Assembly: GCF_900090315.1 (NCBI RefSeq)
Contig: NZ_FMHZ01000002.1
Location: forward strand, 7,081,281 to 7,145,280
Source: Micromonospora citrea
GTDB lineage: Bacteria; Actinomycetota; Actinomycetes; Mycobacteriales; Micromonosporaceae
Length of the DNA stretch: 64,000 nucleotides
Reading direction: 5' to 3'
How positions within the stretch are numbered: position 1 is the first letter of the stretch; each line of letters opens with the position of its first letter. Below are positions 42,800 to 51,253 of this stretch, one piece after another. Made by a program: the position numbers and the translations under genes. The notes below the pieces were generated by a model that saw only the letters and a program-made list of their open reading frames with translations, was not told where the DNA came from and searched no databases.

Positions 42800-44836
42800 T
42801 CAGCCGGTCACGGTGACCCGGTGCAGGTGCTCGCCCGACCCGAGGAAGAGCCGGCCGTCCGGGTGCACGGCGAGGAACTCCGCCGGCTGGTCCAGCAGCT
42901 GCCGCGCCGCGCCGGTGGCCGGGTCGACCTGGGCCAGCAGCCGCCCGCCGACCAGCGCATACAGCCGGTGACGGGAGGCGTCGTAGCCGAGCCTGCCGCG
43001 ACTGTCGGCCACCCCGGGGGCGAGGGTGACGCGCCGCACCACCGCGCGAGCGGCCAGGTCGACGGCGAAGAGCTGCCCGCCGGCCAGCCCCCAGAGCAGT
43101 CCCGAGCGGTCCACCGCCAGCGCCGGGATCGCCCGCGCGCCGGGCACCGGGACGAGCTGGAACGCCTCGCTGTCGGTGGCGACGTCCCAGCCGAACAGCC
43201 GCGCCTCGGTCTGGGTGGGCCGGGGCACGCTGTACCCGCCGTCGATCGAGGTGCCGCCGACGATCAGGCCGTTGACGTGGGCCAGGCTGACGATCGACTG
43301 GTCGGTCACCACGGGCCGGTGCACGCGCGCCGCGCCGGTCGCCTTGTCCACGATGGCCAACGCTCCGCCGAGGGTGGTGTTGGGCATGGTGCCGTAGGCG
43401 ACCCTGTCCCCCGCGTCGGTCAGCGCCCGCGCCCGCACCTGGTCGGCGGCCTTCAGGTCGAGCACCTTCGCCGGGTTGTCGGCGCTGCCGGGCAGACCGG
43501 GCGAGTACTCGGGGCTGCTCCACGGCCGCGCCGGGTCGTAACGGTAGAGCCGCGAATCCGGGTAGGCCCCGAGCCAGACCTGGCCGCCGGTCTCCAGCAC
43601 GCTCTCCACCTGCGCGAAGCGCTGGAACGTCGACGCCCCGGTGTCGGGATCGACCCGGGCGAGGCCGCCGTTGAGGTAACCGCCGACCCAGACGGCGCCG
43701 CTCGGCCCGACGTGCAGCGCCGCCATCGGGATCGGCTCGCCGGGCACGTCCGTCGGCACCACGTCGGCACGGCCCGTCACCGGGTTCCACCGGAACATGT
43801 CGCCGCGCCAGAGCAGCCCCACCAGCGTGCGGCCAGGCCAGTCCCGGTCGGCGAGGGTGACCCAGCCGATGCCCCGGTTGTTGACCACCCGGCCGGGGAA
43901 GACCAGCGGGGTGTCGCGGAACCTCCCGGTTCCCGGGTGGTAGCCGGTGAGCCGGCCGGCGCGGGTGAGGTAGACCAGGCCGCCGGGGCCGGGGGCGGAG
44001 ACGTCCAGGCCGGCGACGTCGTCGATCAGGTCGGTCCACCGCCGCCCGACCGTGTCGTAGACCCCGAGCCGCCCGTTGATGGCGGAGCCGAAGCGGGCGT
44101 AGACCCGCCCGTCGTGGGCGTTCAGGTCGTAGACCGTCTGGCCGGTGCCGGCGCCGAGCCCGTCGGGCAGCGGCAGCTCCCGGCGCTCGCCGGTGACCTT
44201 GTCGATCTCGAGGACGTGTGCGTCCGGCTGGGTGCCGGCGTAGATCTTGTCGGCGGTTACGGCGAGGCTGCGGACGTACTGCGCGCCGGGGAGCACCTGG
44301 CCGTAGTCGCGGGTCGCCCCGGTGGCCGGGTCGTGGGCGAAGACCCGCGCGCCGGGGAAGGTGCCGCCGTACACGACGCCCGCGTCGTCCACGGCGATCC
44401 GCCAGATGTACGTCTCCGACGGCAGCGGCCGGCCGAGGTTCTCCACGGGGCTGTCCGGGCCGGGCCGGCGGCGGTAGAGGTGCCCGGTGCTGTACGCGCC
44501 GACGTAGACAGTGCCGTCGGGTGCGGCGGCGACCGCGTACGATCCGGGCGCGCCGGTGAGCTCCTGGTCGGAGACGGTCCGCCCGGTCGCCGGGTCGATC
44601 GCGGCGAGGCGGGCCGGCTCGCCCGAGACGGCGGACCAGAGCACCGGCGTGCCGTCCGGCCCGGGGGCGACGGTCCCGCCGATGAGCAGGACGTCGCGCA
44701 GCGGGATGCCGAAGGGGTCGACGGTCACCCCGGCGGCCGGCTCGGCCGACGCGGGCGGCGCGGGCCAGGCGGCGGGGACGGCCGGTGCCACCGCGAGCGC
44801 GGCGGCGTAACGGATCAACATGCGGCGGTTCGTCAT
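42800..44836 (-). CDS. Secreted beta-propeller protein (paralogue C)
   Basis: This is a 678-residue protein. The ATG at 44836 is preceded by GAGGAG; longer versions reaching 44950 are rejected. Its N-terminus NRRMLIRYAAALAVAPAVPAAW is a signal peptide, possibly Tat-like (RR). Propeller repeats follow with YVGAYSTGHLYRR, VYGGTFPGARVFAHDP and GAQYVRSLAVT. It shares with A and B the strings YGGT-PG-RVF and the GEQYVRS-like block. No catalytic residues are seen. Probably extracellular, like its paralogues. Confidence 0.85.
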   Translation of the reverse strand: MTNRRMLIRYAAALAVAPAVPAAWPAPPASAEPAAGVTVDPFGIPLRDVLLIGGTVAPGPDGTPVLWSAVSGEPARLAAIDPATGRTVSDQELTGAPGSYAVAAAPDGTVYVGAYSTGHLYRRRPGPDSPVENLGRPLPSETYIWRIAVDDAGVVYGGTFPGARVFAHDPATGATRDYGQVLPGAQYVRSLAVTADKIYAGTQPDAHVLEIDKVTGERRELPLPDGLGAGTGQTVYDLNAHDGRVYARFGSAINGRLGVYDTVGRRWTDLIDDVAGLDVSAPGPGGLVYLTRAGRLTGYHPGTGRFRDTPLVFPGRVVNNRGIGWVTLADRDWPGRTLVGLLWRGDMFRWNPVTGRADVVPTDVPGEPIPMAALHVGPSGAVWVGGYLNGGLARVDPDTGASTFQRFAQVESVLETGGQVWLGAYPDSRLYRYDPARPWSSPEYSPGLPGSADNPAKVLDLKAADQVRARALTDAGDRVAYGTMPNTTLGGALAIVDKATGAARVHRPVVTDQSIVSLAHVNGLIVGGTSIDGGYSVPRPTQTEARLFGWDVATDSEAFQLVPVPGARAIPALAVDRSGLLWGLAGGQLFAVDLAARAVVRRVTLAPGVADSRGRLGYDASRHRLYALVGGRLLAQVDPATGAARQLLDQPAEFLAVHPDGRLFLGSGEHLHRVTVTG

Positions 44837-45182
44837 CAGCGCCTGCTCCTCTTCCCGCGACCGCGAGGGGCGGTCGAGCCGTAACGGTCGGATCCGGATC
44901 TGTGGCAGGGAACCCCGGCGACGGGTAGGTGCGCCGGCTGTCCACGGCACCGGCCCGCCTGGCGAGGATGGACACTCACCATGAGACAGATAACGGCCCG
45001 GCCCGTAAAGACACTAGGACCGCTGCCTGCCGGCGTCAACGCCCGCCGGGCCGGTCCTGCGCCCGGCGCCGCGACCCCGTACCGCGTGGCGGCATCCTCG
45101 ATCACCGCAGCCGCCACCCGCGGCCCGGCATACCATCTGCCGAGCGGCCCGACGGGCCGCGGGACAGGGGGAACACGCGGAC
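44837..45182. other. Intergenic region between the third propeller and the LLM gene
   Basis: 346 nt without a supported gene. It must hold the divergent promoters of both neighbours, and GAGGAG at its left edge is the ribosome site of the propeller gene. I see AT-rich islands at about 44985 (GAGACAGATAACGG) and 45127 (GGCATACCATCTGCC), the second a plausible -10 for the LLM gene. I see no ncRNA, repeat or terminator. Confidence 0.5.
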
Positions 45183-46745
45183 ATGGGCGACTACGGCCAC
45201 CCGGTGACCTTCGGGTCGTTCCTGACGCCCGGCAACGCCGAGCCGGGCCGGGTGGTGGGCCTCGCCGTCCTGGCCGAGCAGCTCGGGTTCGACCTGGTCA
45301 CCTTCCAGGACCACCCCTACCAGCCGGCGTTCCTCGACACGTGGACGCTGATGAGCTTCGTCGCGGCCCGCACCGGCACCGTGCGGCTGGCCGCCAACGT
45401 GACGAACCTGCCGCTGCGCCCGCCGGCCGTCCTCGCCCGCGCCGTGGCGAGCCTCGACCTGCTCAGCGGCGGCCGGATCGAGCTGGGCCTGGGCGCCGGC
45501 GCGTTCTGGGAGGCCATCGAGGCGATGGGCGGGCGTCGGCTCTCCCCCGGGCAGGGCGTGCGGGCCCTGACGGAGGCGATCGAGGTCATCCGCCAGCTCT
45601 GGGACGTCGACGCGCGCGGCGGCGTCCGCGTCGACGGCGAGTTCCACCGGGTGGTCGGCGCGAAGCGGGGCCCGGCGCCCGCGCACGACGTGGAGATCTG
45701 GCTCGGCGCGTACAAGCCGCGCATGCTGGCCCTGACCGGCCGGCTCGCCGACGGGTGGCTGCCGTCGCTGGGCCACCTCCAGCCCGGCGACCTCGCCCGG
45801 GGCAACGCCCTCATCGACGAGGCGGCCCGGGAGGCGGGCCGCTCTCCCGGCGACGTCCGCCGGCTGCTCAACGTGACCGGCCGCTTCACCGCCGTCGGCC
45901 GCGGCCCGCTGCACGGCCCCGCCGAGCAGTGGGCCGAGGAACTGGCAGACCTCGCCCTCGGCGACGGCGTCAGCACCTTCATCCTGGGCAGCGACGACCC
46001 GGAGGACCTGCGCCGCTTCGCCGCCGAGGTCGCCCCGGCCGTCCGCGAGTTCGTGGCCGCCGAGCGTGCCGCCGCCACCGCGCCCGCCACGCCGGTGCCG
46101 GTCGCCACCCCGGCGGCGCCCGCGACGGCATCGCGCCCGGCCGCCGGCGCCCTCGCCGTCGTCCCGACGCCCGACGACGGCGTACGCCGCAGCGCGATCC
46201 GCGTCTGGGACGAGAGCACCCGGCCCACCGGTCCCGCGCCCGACCCCGACCGCGCCTACCCGCCGCACGACCAGGCCGACGCGCAGCACCTCGTCGACGT
46301 GCACGACGGGCTGCGGGCCGAACTGGCGCGCCTGTACGACCTCGTCGAGCAGGTGGGCGCCGGGCTGGTCGACGCGGGCACCGCGCGCTCGCACATCAAC
46401 ACCATGACGATCCGGCAGAACAAGTGGACACTGGGCACCTACTGCGAGTCGTACTGCCGGGTGGTCACCACCCACCACACGCTGGAGGACCGGGGCATCT
46501 TCCCGCACCTGCGCGCCGGCGACCCCCGCCTCGCGCCGGTGCTCGACCGGCTGGAGCAGGAGCACCACGCCATCCACGACGTCCTGGAACGGGTCGACCG
46601 CGCCCTCGTCGCGTTCGTCTCCGTCTCCGACGGGACGGCCGAGCTGCGCGCGGCGGTCGACCTGCTCAGCGACACGCTGCTGTCCCACCTCGCCTACGAG
46701 GAACGCGAGCTCGTCGAGCCCATCGCCCGCCTCGGCCTGCACTGA
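45183..46745 (+). CDS. LLM-class flavin oxidoreductase fused to a hemerythrin-like domain
   Basis: This is a 520-residue chain. Residues 1-290 are an LLM (bacterial luciferase-like, probably F420 or FMN) oxidoreductase: LAEQLGFDLVTFQDHPYQPAFLDTWTLMSFVAARTGTVRLAANV and ALTEAIEVIRQLWD. After an Ala/Pro linker (about 300-340), residues 360-520 form a hemerythrin-like four-helix bundle. The His/Glu positions lie in DVHDGLRAEL, THHTLEDRGIFPHL, EQEHHAIHDVLE and HLAYEERELVEP. The second domain would bind a di-iron site for O2, NO or redox. The frame is intact, with no sign of a join error. Confidence 0.9.
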   Translation: MGDYGHPVTFGSFLTPGNAEPGRVVGLAVLAEQLGFDLVTFQDHPYQPAFLDTWTLMSFVAARTGTVRLAANVTNLPLRPPAVLARAVASLDLLSGGRIELGLGAGAFWEAIEAMGGRRLSPGQGVRALTEAIEVIRQLWDVDARGGVRVDGEFHRVVGAKRGPAPAHDVEIWLGAYKPRMLALTGRLADGWLPSLGHLQPGDLARGNALIDEAAREAGRSPGDVRRLLNVTGRFTAVGRGPLHGPAEQWAEELADLALGDGVSTFILGSDDPEDLRRFAAEVAPAVREFVAAERAAATAPATPVPVATPAAPATASRPAAGALAVVPTPDDGVRRSAIRVWDESTRPTGPAPDPDRAYPPHDQADAQHLVDVHDGLRAELARLYDLVEQVGAGLVDAGTARSHINTMTIRQNKWTLGTYCESYCRVVTTHHTLEDRGIFPHLRAGDPRLAPVLDRLEQEHHAIHDVLERVDRALVAFVSVSDGTAELRAAVDLLSDTLLSHLAYEERELVEPIARLGLH

Positions 46746-46800
46746 GCCCGCCACGGCCCGCCGAGCCCGCCTCGGCCCGCCGAGCCCGCCACGGCCCGCG
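46744..46800. repeat. Three 19-bp direct repeats after the LLM gene
   Basis: The unit GAGCCCGCCACGGCCCGCC occurs three times (46744, 46763 and 46782) with one or two changes per copy. GC-only sequence continues to about 46860. The first copy overlaps the stop codon. It could fold as GC hairpins and end transcription, but no clean stem-loop is seen. No function is claimed. Confidence 0.7.
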
Positions 46801-46913
46801 GGGCCCGCCGTCGAGCCCGCCCGCGCCCGCCCCGCCCGCCCCGCCCGCGTCGGTCCCGCCACGTCCTGCGCCGACCGCCGGTGCGCGGCGGTGCCGTGGC
46901 GGATGATCGGGGC

Positions 46914-47342
46914 ATGGACGGACGACCGGAGCGCGGGCACCGCTGCGTGCCGCACACCGCCGACGTGCGCGTCGAGGCGTGGGCGCCCACCCGCGAGGAG
47001 TGCGTGGCCGAGGCCGTCGCCGCGCTGGTCGACACGTTCGTCGACCCCGCCGGGGCGGCGCCCGACGGCGGCCGGGAGTTCCGCGCGCCCGCCGGCGACG
47101 ACGAGGACCTGCTGGTGGCCGTACTCGACGAGGTGATCTTCCGGATGGAGACGGAGGGCGAGCTGCCGCTGCGCACCGAGGTGGCCGACGACGGCGCCGG
47201 CGGCCTGACGGTGCGCTGGGGCACGACGGACACCGACGCCGTCGAGCTGGTCGGCGCGGTACCGAAGGCCGTCTCCCTGCACGAGCTGCGCTTCGGTCGC
47301 GACGGCGCGGGCTGGTCCTGCGCGGTGACGCTGGACGTGTGA
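46914..47342 (+). CDS. Archease (RtcB cofactor)
   Basis: This 142-residue archease-family protein has the opening HRCVPHTADVRVEAWAPTREECVAEAVAALVDTF with the conserved HTADV. The later segments DLLVAVLDEVIFRMETEG and KAVSLHELRFGRD carry the Asp/His/Glu residues typical of metal binding. Archease activates the RNA ligase RtcB by promoting histidine guanylylation. The rtcB gene lies 9 nt away, convergent. The ATG at 46914 fits the family length. Confidence 0.93.
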   Translation: MDGRPERGHRCVPHTADVRVEAWAPTREECVAEAVAALVDTFVDPAGAAPDGGREFRAPAGDDEDLLVAVLDEVIFRMETEGELPLRTEVADDGAGGLTVRWGTTDTDAVELVGAVPKAVSLHELRFGRDGAGWSCAVTLDV

Positions 47343-47351
47343 GCCGCCGGC

Positions 47352-48770
47352 TCAGCCCTTCACCACGCCGAGCGGCACCAGCCGGGCCACCTTCCGGCAC
47401 AGCCCGGCGCCCTCGGCCGCCGCCACCACCGCCGAGACGTCCTTGTAGGCCGACGGCATCTCCTCGGCCAGGCCGCGCCGGGACGCGCCGCGCACCGCGA
47501 TGTCCCGCGCCTCCAGTTGGCCGCGCGGGTCCAGGCCGCGCTCGGCCTTCACCGCCTGCTTGCGGCTCTGCACCCGCCCGGCGCCGTGGCAGGTGGAGGC
47601 GAACGCCGGCGCGCCCGGCACGCCGGTGAGCACGTACGAGCCGGTGCCCATGGAACCGGGGATGAGCACCGGCTGACCCACGTCGCGCAGGTCGTCGGGG
47701 AGGTCGGCGTGGCCCGGCGGCAGCGCGCGGGTGGCGCCCTTGCGGTGCACGCAGAGCGCACGGCGCTCGCCGTCGACCTCGTGCTCCTCGATCTTGGCGA
47801 GGTTGTGCGAGATGTCGTAGACCAGGTCCAGCCGGCTGCCGGTCACCCGGGCGAAGACCTTCCGGGCGGCGTCGGCCAGCAGTTGCCGGTTGGCGCGGGC
47901 GTAGTTGGCGGCGGCGGCCATCGCGCCCAGGTAGGCGCGGCCCTCGTGGGAGGAGACCGGGGCGCAGGCGAGCTGCCGGTCCGGCACGTGGATGCCGTGC
48001 CGGGCCATCACCTTCTCCATCGCGCGGACGTGGTCGGTGCAGATCTGGTGGCCCAGCCCCCGCGACCCGCAGTGGATCATCACGCAGACCTGCCCGGGAC
48101 GCAGCCCGAAGGCGGTCGCGGTCGCCTCGTCGTACACCTCCTCGACGGCCTGCACCTCCAGGAAGTGGTTCCCGGAGCCGAGGCTGCCGACCTGGCGCGC
48201 GCCGCGCTCGATCGCCCGCTCGCCGACCTGCGCCGGGTCGGCGTCGCCGACCGCGCCGTGGTCCTCGCAGCGGTGCAGGTCCCGCTCGACGCCGAAACCG
48301 CGCTCGACCGCGTACCGGGAGCCGCCGCGCAGCACCGCGTCGAGTTCCTTGCGCGAGGACAGGTGCCACACCGCGCCCTTGCCCATCCCGCGCGGGGTGG
48401 CCTCGCCCAGCCCGTCCATCAGCGCGTCGAGGCGGGGTCGCAGCCCGTCGCGGTCGACGTCGGCGGCGAGCAGCCGGACGCCGCAGGAGATGTCGAAGCC
48501 CACCCCGCCGGGCGAGACGACGCCGCCGTGCGCGACGTCGGTGGCGGCCACGCCGCCGATCGGGAAGCCGTAGCCCCAGTGCACGTCGGGCATGGCGTAC
48601 GAGGCGTCGACGATGCCGGGCAGCGTGGCGACGTTCGCCACCTGCTCCAGCGACTTGTCCGCGCCGGCGTCGGGCAGCAGCGACCGGGACGCGAACACCA
48701 CTCCCGGCACCCGCATCGGGTCGTGCCGGTCGATCCGGAAGCGGTACGGCGACTCCTCGACCAGCTCCAT
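47352..48770 (-). CDS. rtcB: RNA-splicing ligase RtcB
   Basis: This is a 472-residue RtcB ligase, which joins 2',3'-cyclic-phosphate or 3'-phosphate RNA ends to 5'-OH ends using GTP and Mn. Metal ligands are visible: [14 protein letters not shown], the [10 protein letters not shown] cysteine at about residue 96, [13 protein letters not shown] and [12 protein letters not shown]. The guanylylated histidine is in STCHGAGR near residue 395. Length is right for the bacterial subgroup. It is convergent with archease, its known activating partner, across only 9 nt. Confidence 0.96.
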   Translation of the reverse strand: MELVEESPYRFRIDRHDPMRVPGVVFASRSLLPDAGADKSLEQVANVATLPGIVDASYAMPDVHWGYGFPIGGVAATDVAHGGVVSPGGVGFDISCGVRLLAADVDRDGLRPRLDALMDGLGEATPRGMGKGAVWHLSSRKELDAVLRGGSRYAVERGFGVERDLHRCEDHGAVGDADPAQVGERAIERGARQVGSLGSGNHFLEVQAVEEVYDEATATAFGLRPGQVCVMIHCGSRGLGHQICTDHVRAMEKVMARHGIHVPDRQLACAPVSSHEGRAYLGAMAAAANYARANRQLLADAARKVFARVTGSRLDLVYDISHNLAKIEEHEVDGERRALCVHRKGATRALPPGHADLPDDLRDVGQPVLIPGSMGTGSYVLTGVPGAPAFASTCHGAGRVQSRKQAVKAERGLDPRGQLEARDIAVRGASRRGLAEEMPSAYKDVSAVVAAAEGAGLCRKVARLVPLGVVKG

Positions 48771-48872
48771 TCCCGGCGGCTACCCGGGCGGGCGCGCCTT
48801 ACACCCGCTCGGCGACGGCCGGCCGCCTCCGAAGCCGCTCGGCGACGGCCGGTCGTCCCCGGAAGCCGCCCG

Positions 48873-49499
48873 TCACGCCCGCTCGGCGGCAGCGGCCCGC
48901 CCGGCCGGCCGGCGCATCGCCCACACACGGGGACCGCCGTCGGGCACCCGGACCTGCCCGGTCACGGCGAACCCGAGCCGCCGGTAGAACCGCACGTTTC
49001 CCTCCGACGACGTCTCCAGCACCGCCGGCAGGCCGGCGCGGTCCGCCTCCGCCAGGCCGGGCAGCAGCACCCGGCCGCCCAGCCCCCGGCCCTGGTCGGC
49101 GCGGCGCACGCCGACGGTGGCGAGCAGGAACGCCGGCTCGGGCGACCGCAGCGGGGCGCAGGCCGCGTCGGCGGCCGACATCGCCACGTGCCGGTCGCCG
49201 GCCAGCTCCGCGTCGCGCGCGGCGACGCCGGCCCAGACCTCGTCCGGGACCGGCCGGTCCGGGCGCAGCCACACCGCCACCGCCGCCGGCCGGCCGTCGG
49301 GACCCACCGCCGCCCACACGTCCCCGTAGGGCAGCCCGACCGCCTCGACGGTGCCGGCGAACATCGCCGCCAGCCTTTCCCGGTGCCGGTCCGCCGCCAC
49401 CGTCCAGGCCGTCCAGGGATACCCGTCGAAGGCGTCGGCGAGCACGTCCGCCGCCCCGACGGTCGACTCCGGCCCGATCCGGCGTACCTCGAACTCCAT
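48873..49499 (-). CDS. GNAT family N-acetyltransferase
   Basis: This 208-residue acetyltransferase has the acetyl-CoA motif A block VGVRRADQGRGLGGRVLL (compare V-x-P-x-x-R/Q-x-x-G-x-G/A) and motif B ETSSEGNVRFYRRLGF. A GNAT-type N-terminal strand-helix region precedes them. The ATG at 49499 is preceded by GGGGAGGAC, so longer starts are rejected. Its substrate is unknown. It lies just downstream of the antiporter gene on the same strand. Confidence 0.9.
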   Translation of the reverse strand: MEFEVRRIGPESTVGAADVLADAFDGYPWTAWTVAADRHRERLAAMFAGTVEAVGLPYGDVWAAVGPDGRPAAVAVWLRPDRPVPDEVWAGVAARDAELAGDRHVAMSAADAACAPLRSPEPAFLLATVGVRRADQGRGLGGRVLLPGLAEADRAGLPAVLETSSEGNVRFYRRLGFAVTGQVRVPDGGPRVWAMRRPAGRAAAAERA

Positions 49500-49648
49500 G
49501 CTGTCCTCCCCGGGGTGCTCGGTCGCGCAGCGCGCGATCATCGCACGGCGCCCCGACCGGCGCGCGGGATTATCGGGTCACACCCGCTCGACGGCCACGG
49601 TCCGGGGCAGATCGCCGCCGCCGAGACGGGAGTCCGGCGGCCCGCCAC

Positions 49649-50962
49649 TCAGGACCGCTCCTCGCCGGCCCCGTCCGTGGTGACCGGGCCCTGCTCGGGC
49701 GGTCGGCGGCCGGTGACCGCCGTGCGGTCCGCGGGTTGCGCCGGCGGGGCCGCCGACCGCCGGGCCCGCCGGATCCGGTGCAGCACCCCGTGCCAGGCCG
49801 GCGCCTCGCGGGCGTCGTCGAAGGCCCGGGCCACCACGACGTCGGTGGAGGAGTGCGCCAGGATCGAGATGACGACCGTCAGGGCGACCAGGTGGAACAC
49901 CTCGTCGGCGGCGGCGATGCCGGACTCCAGCACCAGCAGACCGTAGACCACCGAGGCGAAGCCCTTCGGCCCGAACCACATGGCGGCGGCCTGCTCGCGC
50001 AGCCCGAGTCCCGACCCGGCGAACGAGATCCACAACGCGACCGGCCGGGCGACCACGATCGCCAGCACGGCGAACACCCAGCCCGTCCAGGAGATCTCCC
50101 CGAGGAACTCCACCGAGATCAGCGCCCCGAACACCAGCAGCGCCGCCAGCTTCAGCAGCTCGGCGACGTTCTCCCCGAAGTGCTCGAACGCCGCCCGCTG
50201 CCGCGGCCCGAAGGTGGCCACGGTGATCCCGGCGGCGAACGCCGCCAGGAACAGGTTGCCGTGGGTCGCCTTGCCCAGCGCCAGCACCAGCAGGCCGATC
50301 GCCATCCCGTTCAACGGGGCGTAGGCCGTCGACGCGGCGAACCAGCGGGTCCGCTCCAGCGCGATCGCCAGCAGCGGCACCAGGACCCCGATCAGCAGCC
50401 CGACCGCCAGTTCTCCGGCCAACTCCCCCAGGTGCAGGTCGTCCGAGCCGGCCGCCACCGCCAGGAGCACCACCACGAACGGCAGGGCGAGGCCGTCGTT
50501 GACGCCGGACTCCACGTTGAGCAGGTGCCGCAAGCGCGCCGGAACCTTGTCGTTGCCGACCAGCGCGGCGGCGAACACCGGGTCGGTCGGGGCGAGGACG
50601 GCCCCGACCAGCAGCGCCTCGGGCCAGTCGAGACCGGCCACGTAGTGCGCCAGCACCGCCGTCACCAGCAGGGTCAGCGGCAGGCCCCAGCCCAACGCCC
50701 GACCGGGCAACCGCCACGCCGAGCGTAGGTCGGCCCAGCCCACCCGCATGCCGTCGGTGAACAGCACGGCGAACAGGGCCAGCTCCGCCAGCTCGGCCAC
50801 GATCGGCGAGTCGGCCCGCAGGTGCAGCACGCCGCCGGTGTCCTCGCCCAGCAGGAAGCCGGCGACCAGGAACAGCGCCGCCGTGGACAGGATCGTGCGG
50901 TGGGCCAGCGCCGACACGAGGACGGCAGCCAGCAGGACGGCGGCGAAGGACAGCAGCAGCAC
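49649..50962 (-). CDS. Na+/H+ (or K+/H+) antiporter, CPA1/NhaP-like
   Basis: This is a 437-residue cation-proton antiporter with about 12 membrane segments. It has the CPA1 core LVGAVLAPTDPVFAAALV followed by LLNVESGVNDGLALPFVV, which carry the ion-binding Asp and Asn/Glu. The last 50 residues are a hydrophilic tail (RIRRARRSAAPP...). The GTG at 50962 follows GGAAGG by 8 nt. A conserved 24-nt element lies in the leader 34 nt upstream, shared with the divergent ABC gene, suggesting common regulation. Confidence 0.92.
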   Translation of the reverse strand: MLLLSFAAVLLAAVLVSALAHRTILSTAALFLVAGFLLGEDTGGVLHLRADSPIVAELAELALFAVLFTDGMRVGWADLRSAWRLPGRALGWGLPLTLLVTAVLAHYVAGLDWPEALLVGAVLAPTDPVFAAALVGNDKVPARLRHLLNVESGVNDGLALPFVVVLLAVAAGSDDLHLGELAGELAVGLLIGVLVPLLAIALERTRWFAASTAYAPLNGMAIGLLVLALGKATHGNLFLAAFAAGITVATFGPRQRAAFEHFGENVAELLKLAALLVFGALISVEFLGEISWTGWVFAVLAIVVARPVALWISFAGSGLGLREQAAAMWFGPKGFASVVYGLLVLESGIAAADEVFHLVALTVVISILAHSSTDVVVARAFDDAREAPAWHGVLHRIRRARRSAAPPAQPADRTAVTGRRPPEQGPVTTDGAGEERS

Positions 50963-50996
50963 GGGGAGACCTTCCGAGGGCGCGGGTCATCACGGT

Positions 50997-51020
50997 GCCG
51001 ACCAGACTTCCCGGCGCTCC
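50997..51020 (-). promoter_or_regulatory. Shared leader element, antiporter copy
   Basis: Read on the minus strand it begins GGAGCGCCGGGAAG and ends TCTGGTCGGC, 34 nt upstream of the antiporter start. 22 of 24 positions match the plus-strand copy at 51201. GCCG and CGGC can pair as the base of a small stem around a GGAAG-type loop. Conservation at the RNA-sense orientation for both genes favours a leader RNA over a shared operator, but this is inferred. Confidence 0.65.
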
Positions 51021-51200
51021 ACAGATCCCGGCGATCATACCGACGGTCTGCACGTCCGACGCAGTGGCGGCCTTGGCACCGTCCTCTCCTACGGCGACCT
51101 CGTCTCCTCGTCGTCGGTCCGGTCGACAACAGGGAGCGCTTCGCCGCCGCCGGGTGACCGCGTCTTGTCCCGCATGACGCGGCGCAGTACGGTGACGGTT

Positions 51201-51224
51201 GGTGCGCCGGGAAGCCTGGTCGGC
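51201..51224 (+). promoter_or_regulatory. Shared leader element, ABC exporter copy
   Basis: Begins GGTGCGCCGGGAAG and ends CCTGGTCGGC, 29 nt before the GTG at 51254. It matches the antiporter copy in the same RNA-sense direction at 22 of 24 positions. Flanking bases are only weakly conserved, except GGCA and a following CGTGA in both. A duplicated cis-regulatory RNA or protein site is the likely reading. Confidence 0.65.
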
Positions 51225-51253
51225 AGTCGTGACACGTCGACCGGAGGCATGCC

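Noticed and set aside
46744..46860. CRISPR or small RNA in the GC-only repeat region
   Set aside because: 19-bp direct repeats without spacers, no promoter and no clean stem-loop.
50997..51224. Cobalamin riboswitch for the repeated leader element
   Set aside because: GGGAAG-C-TGGT resembles part of a B12 core, but the downstream conserved box is missing in both copies, so I only report an unassigned element.
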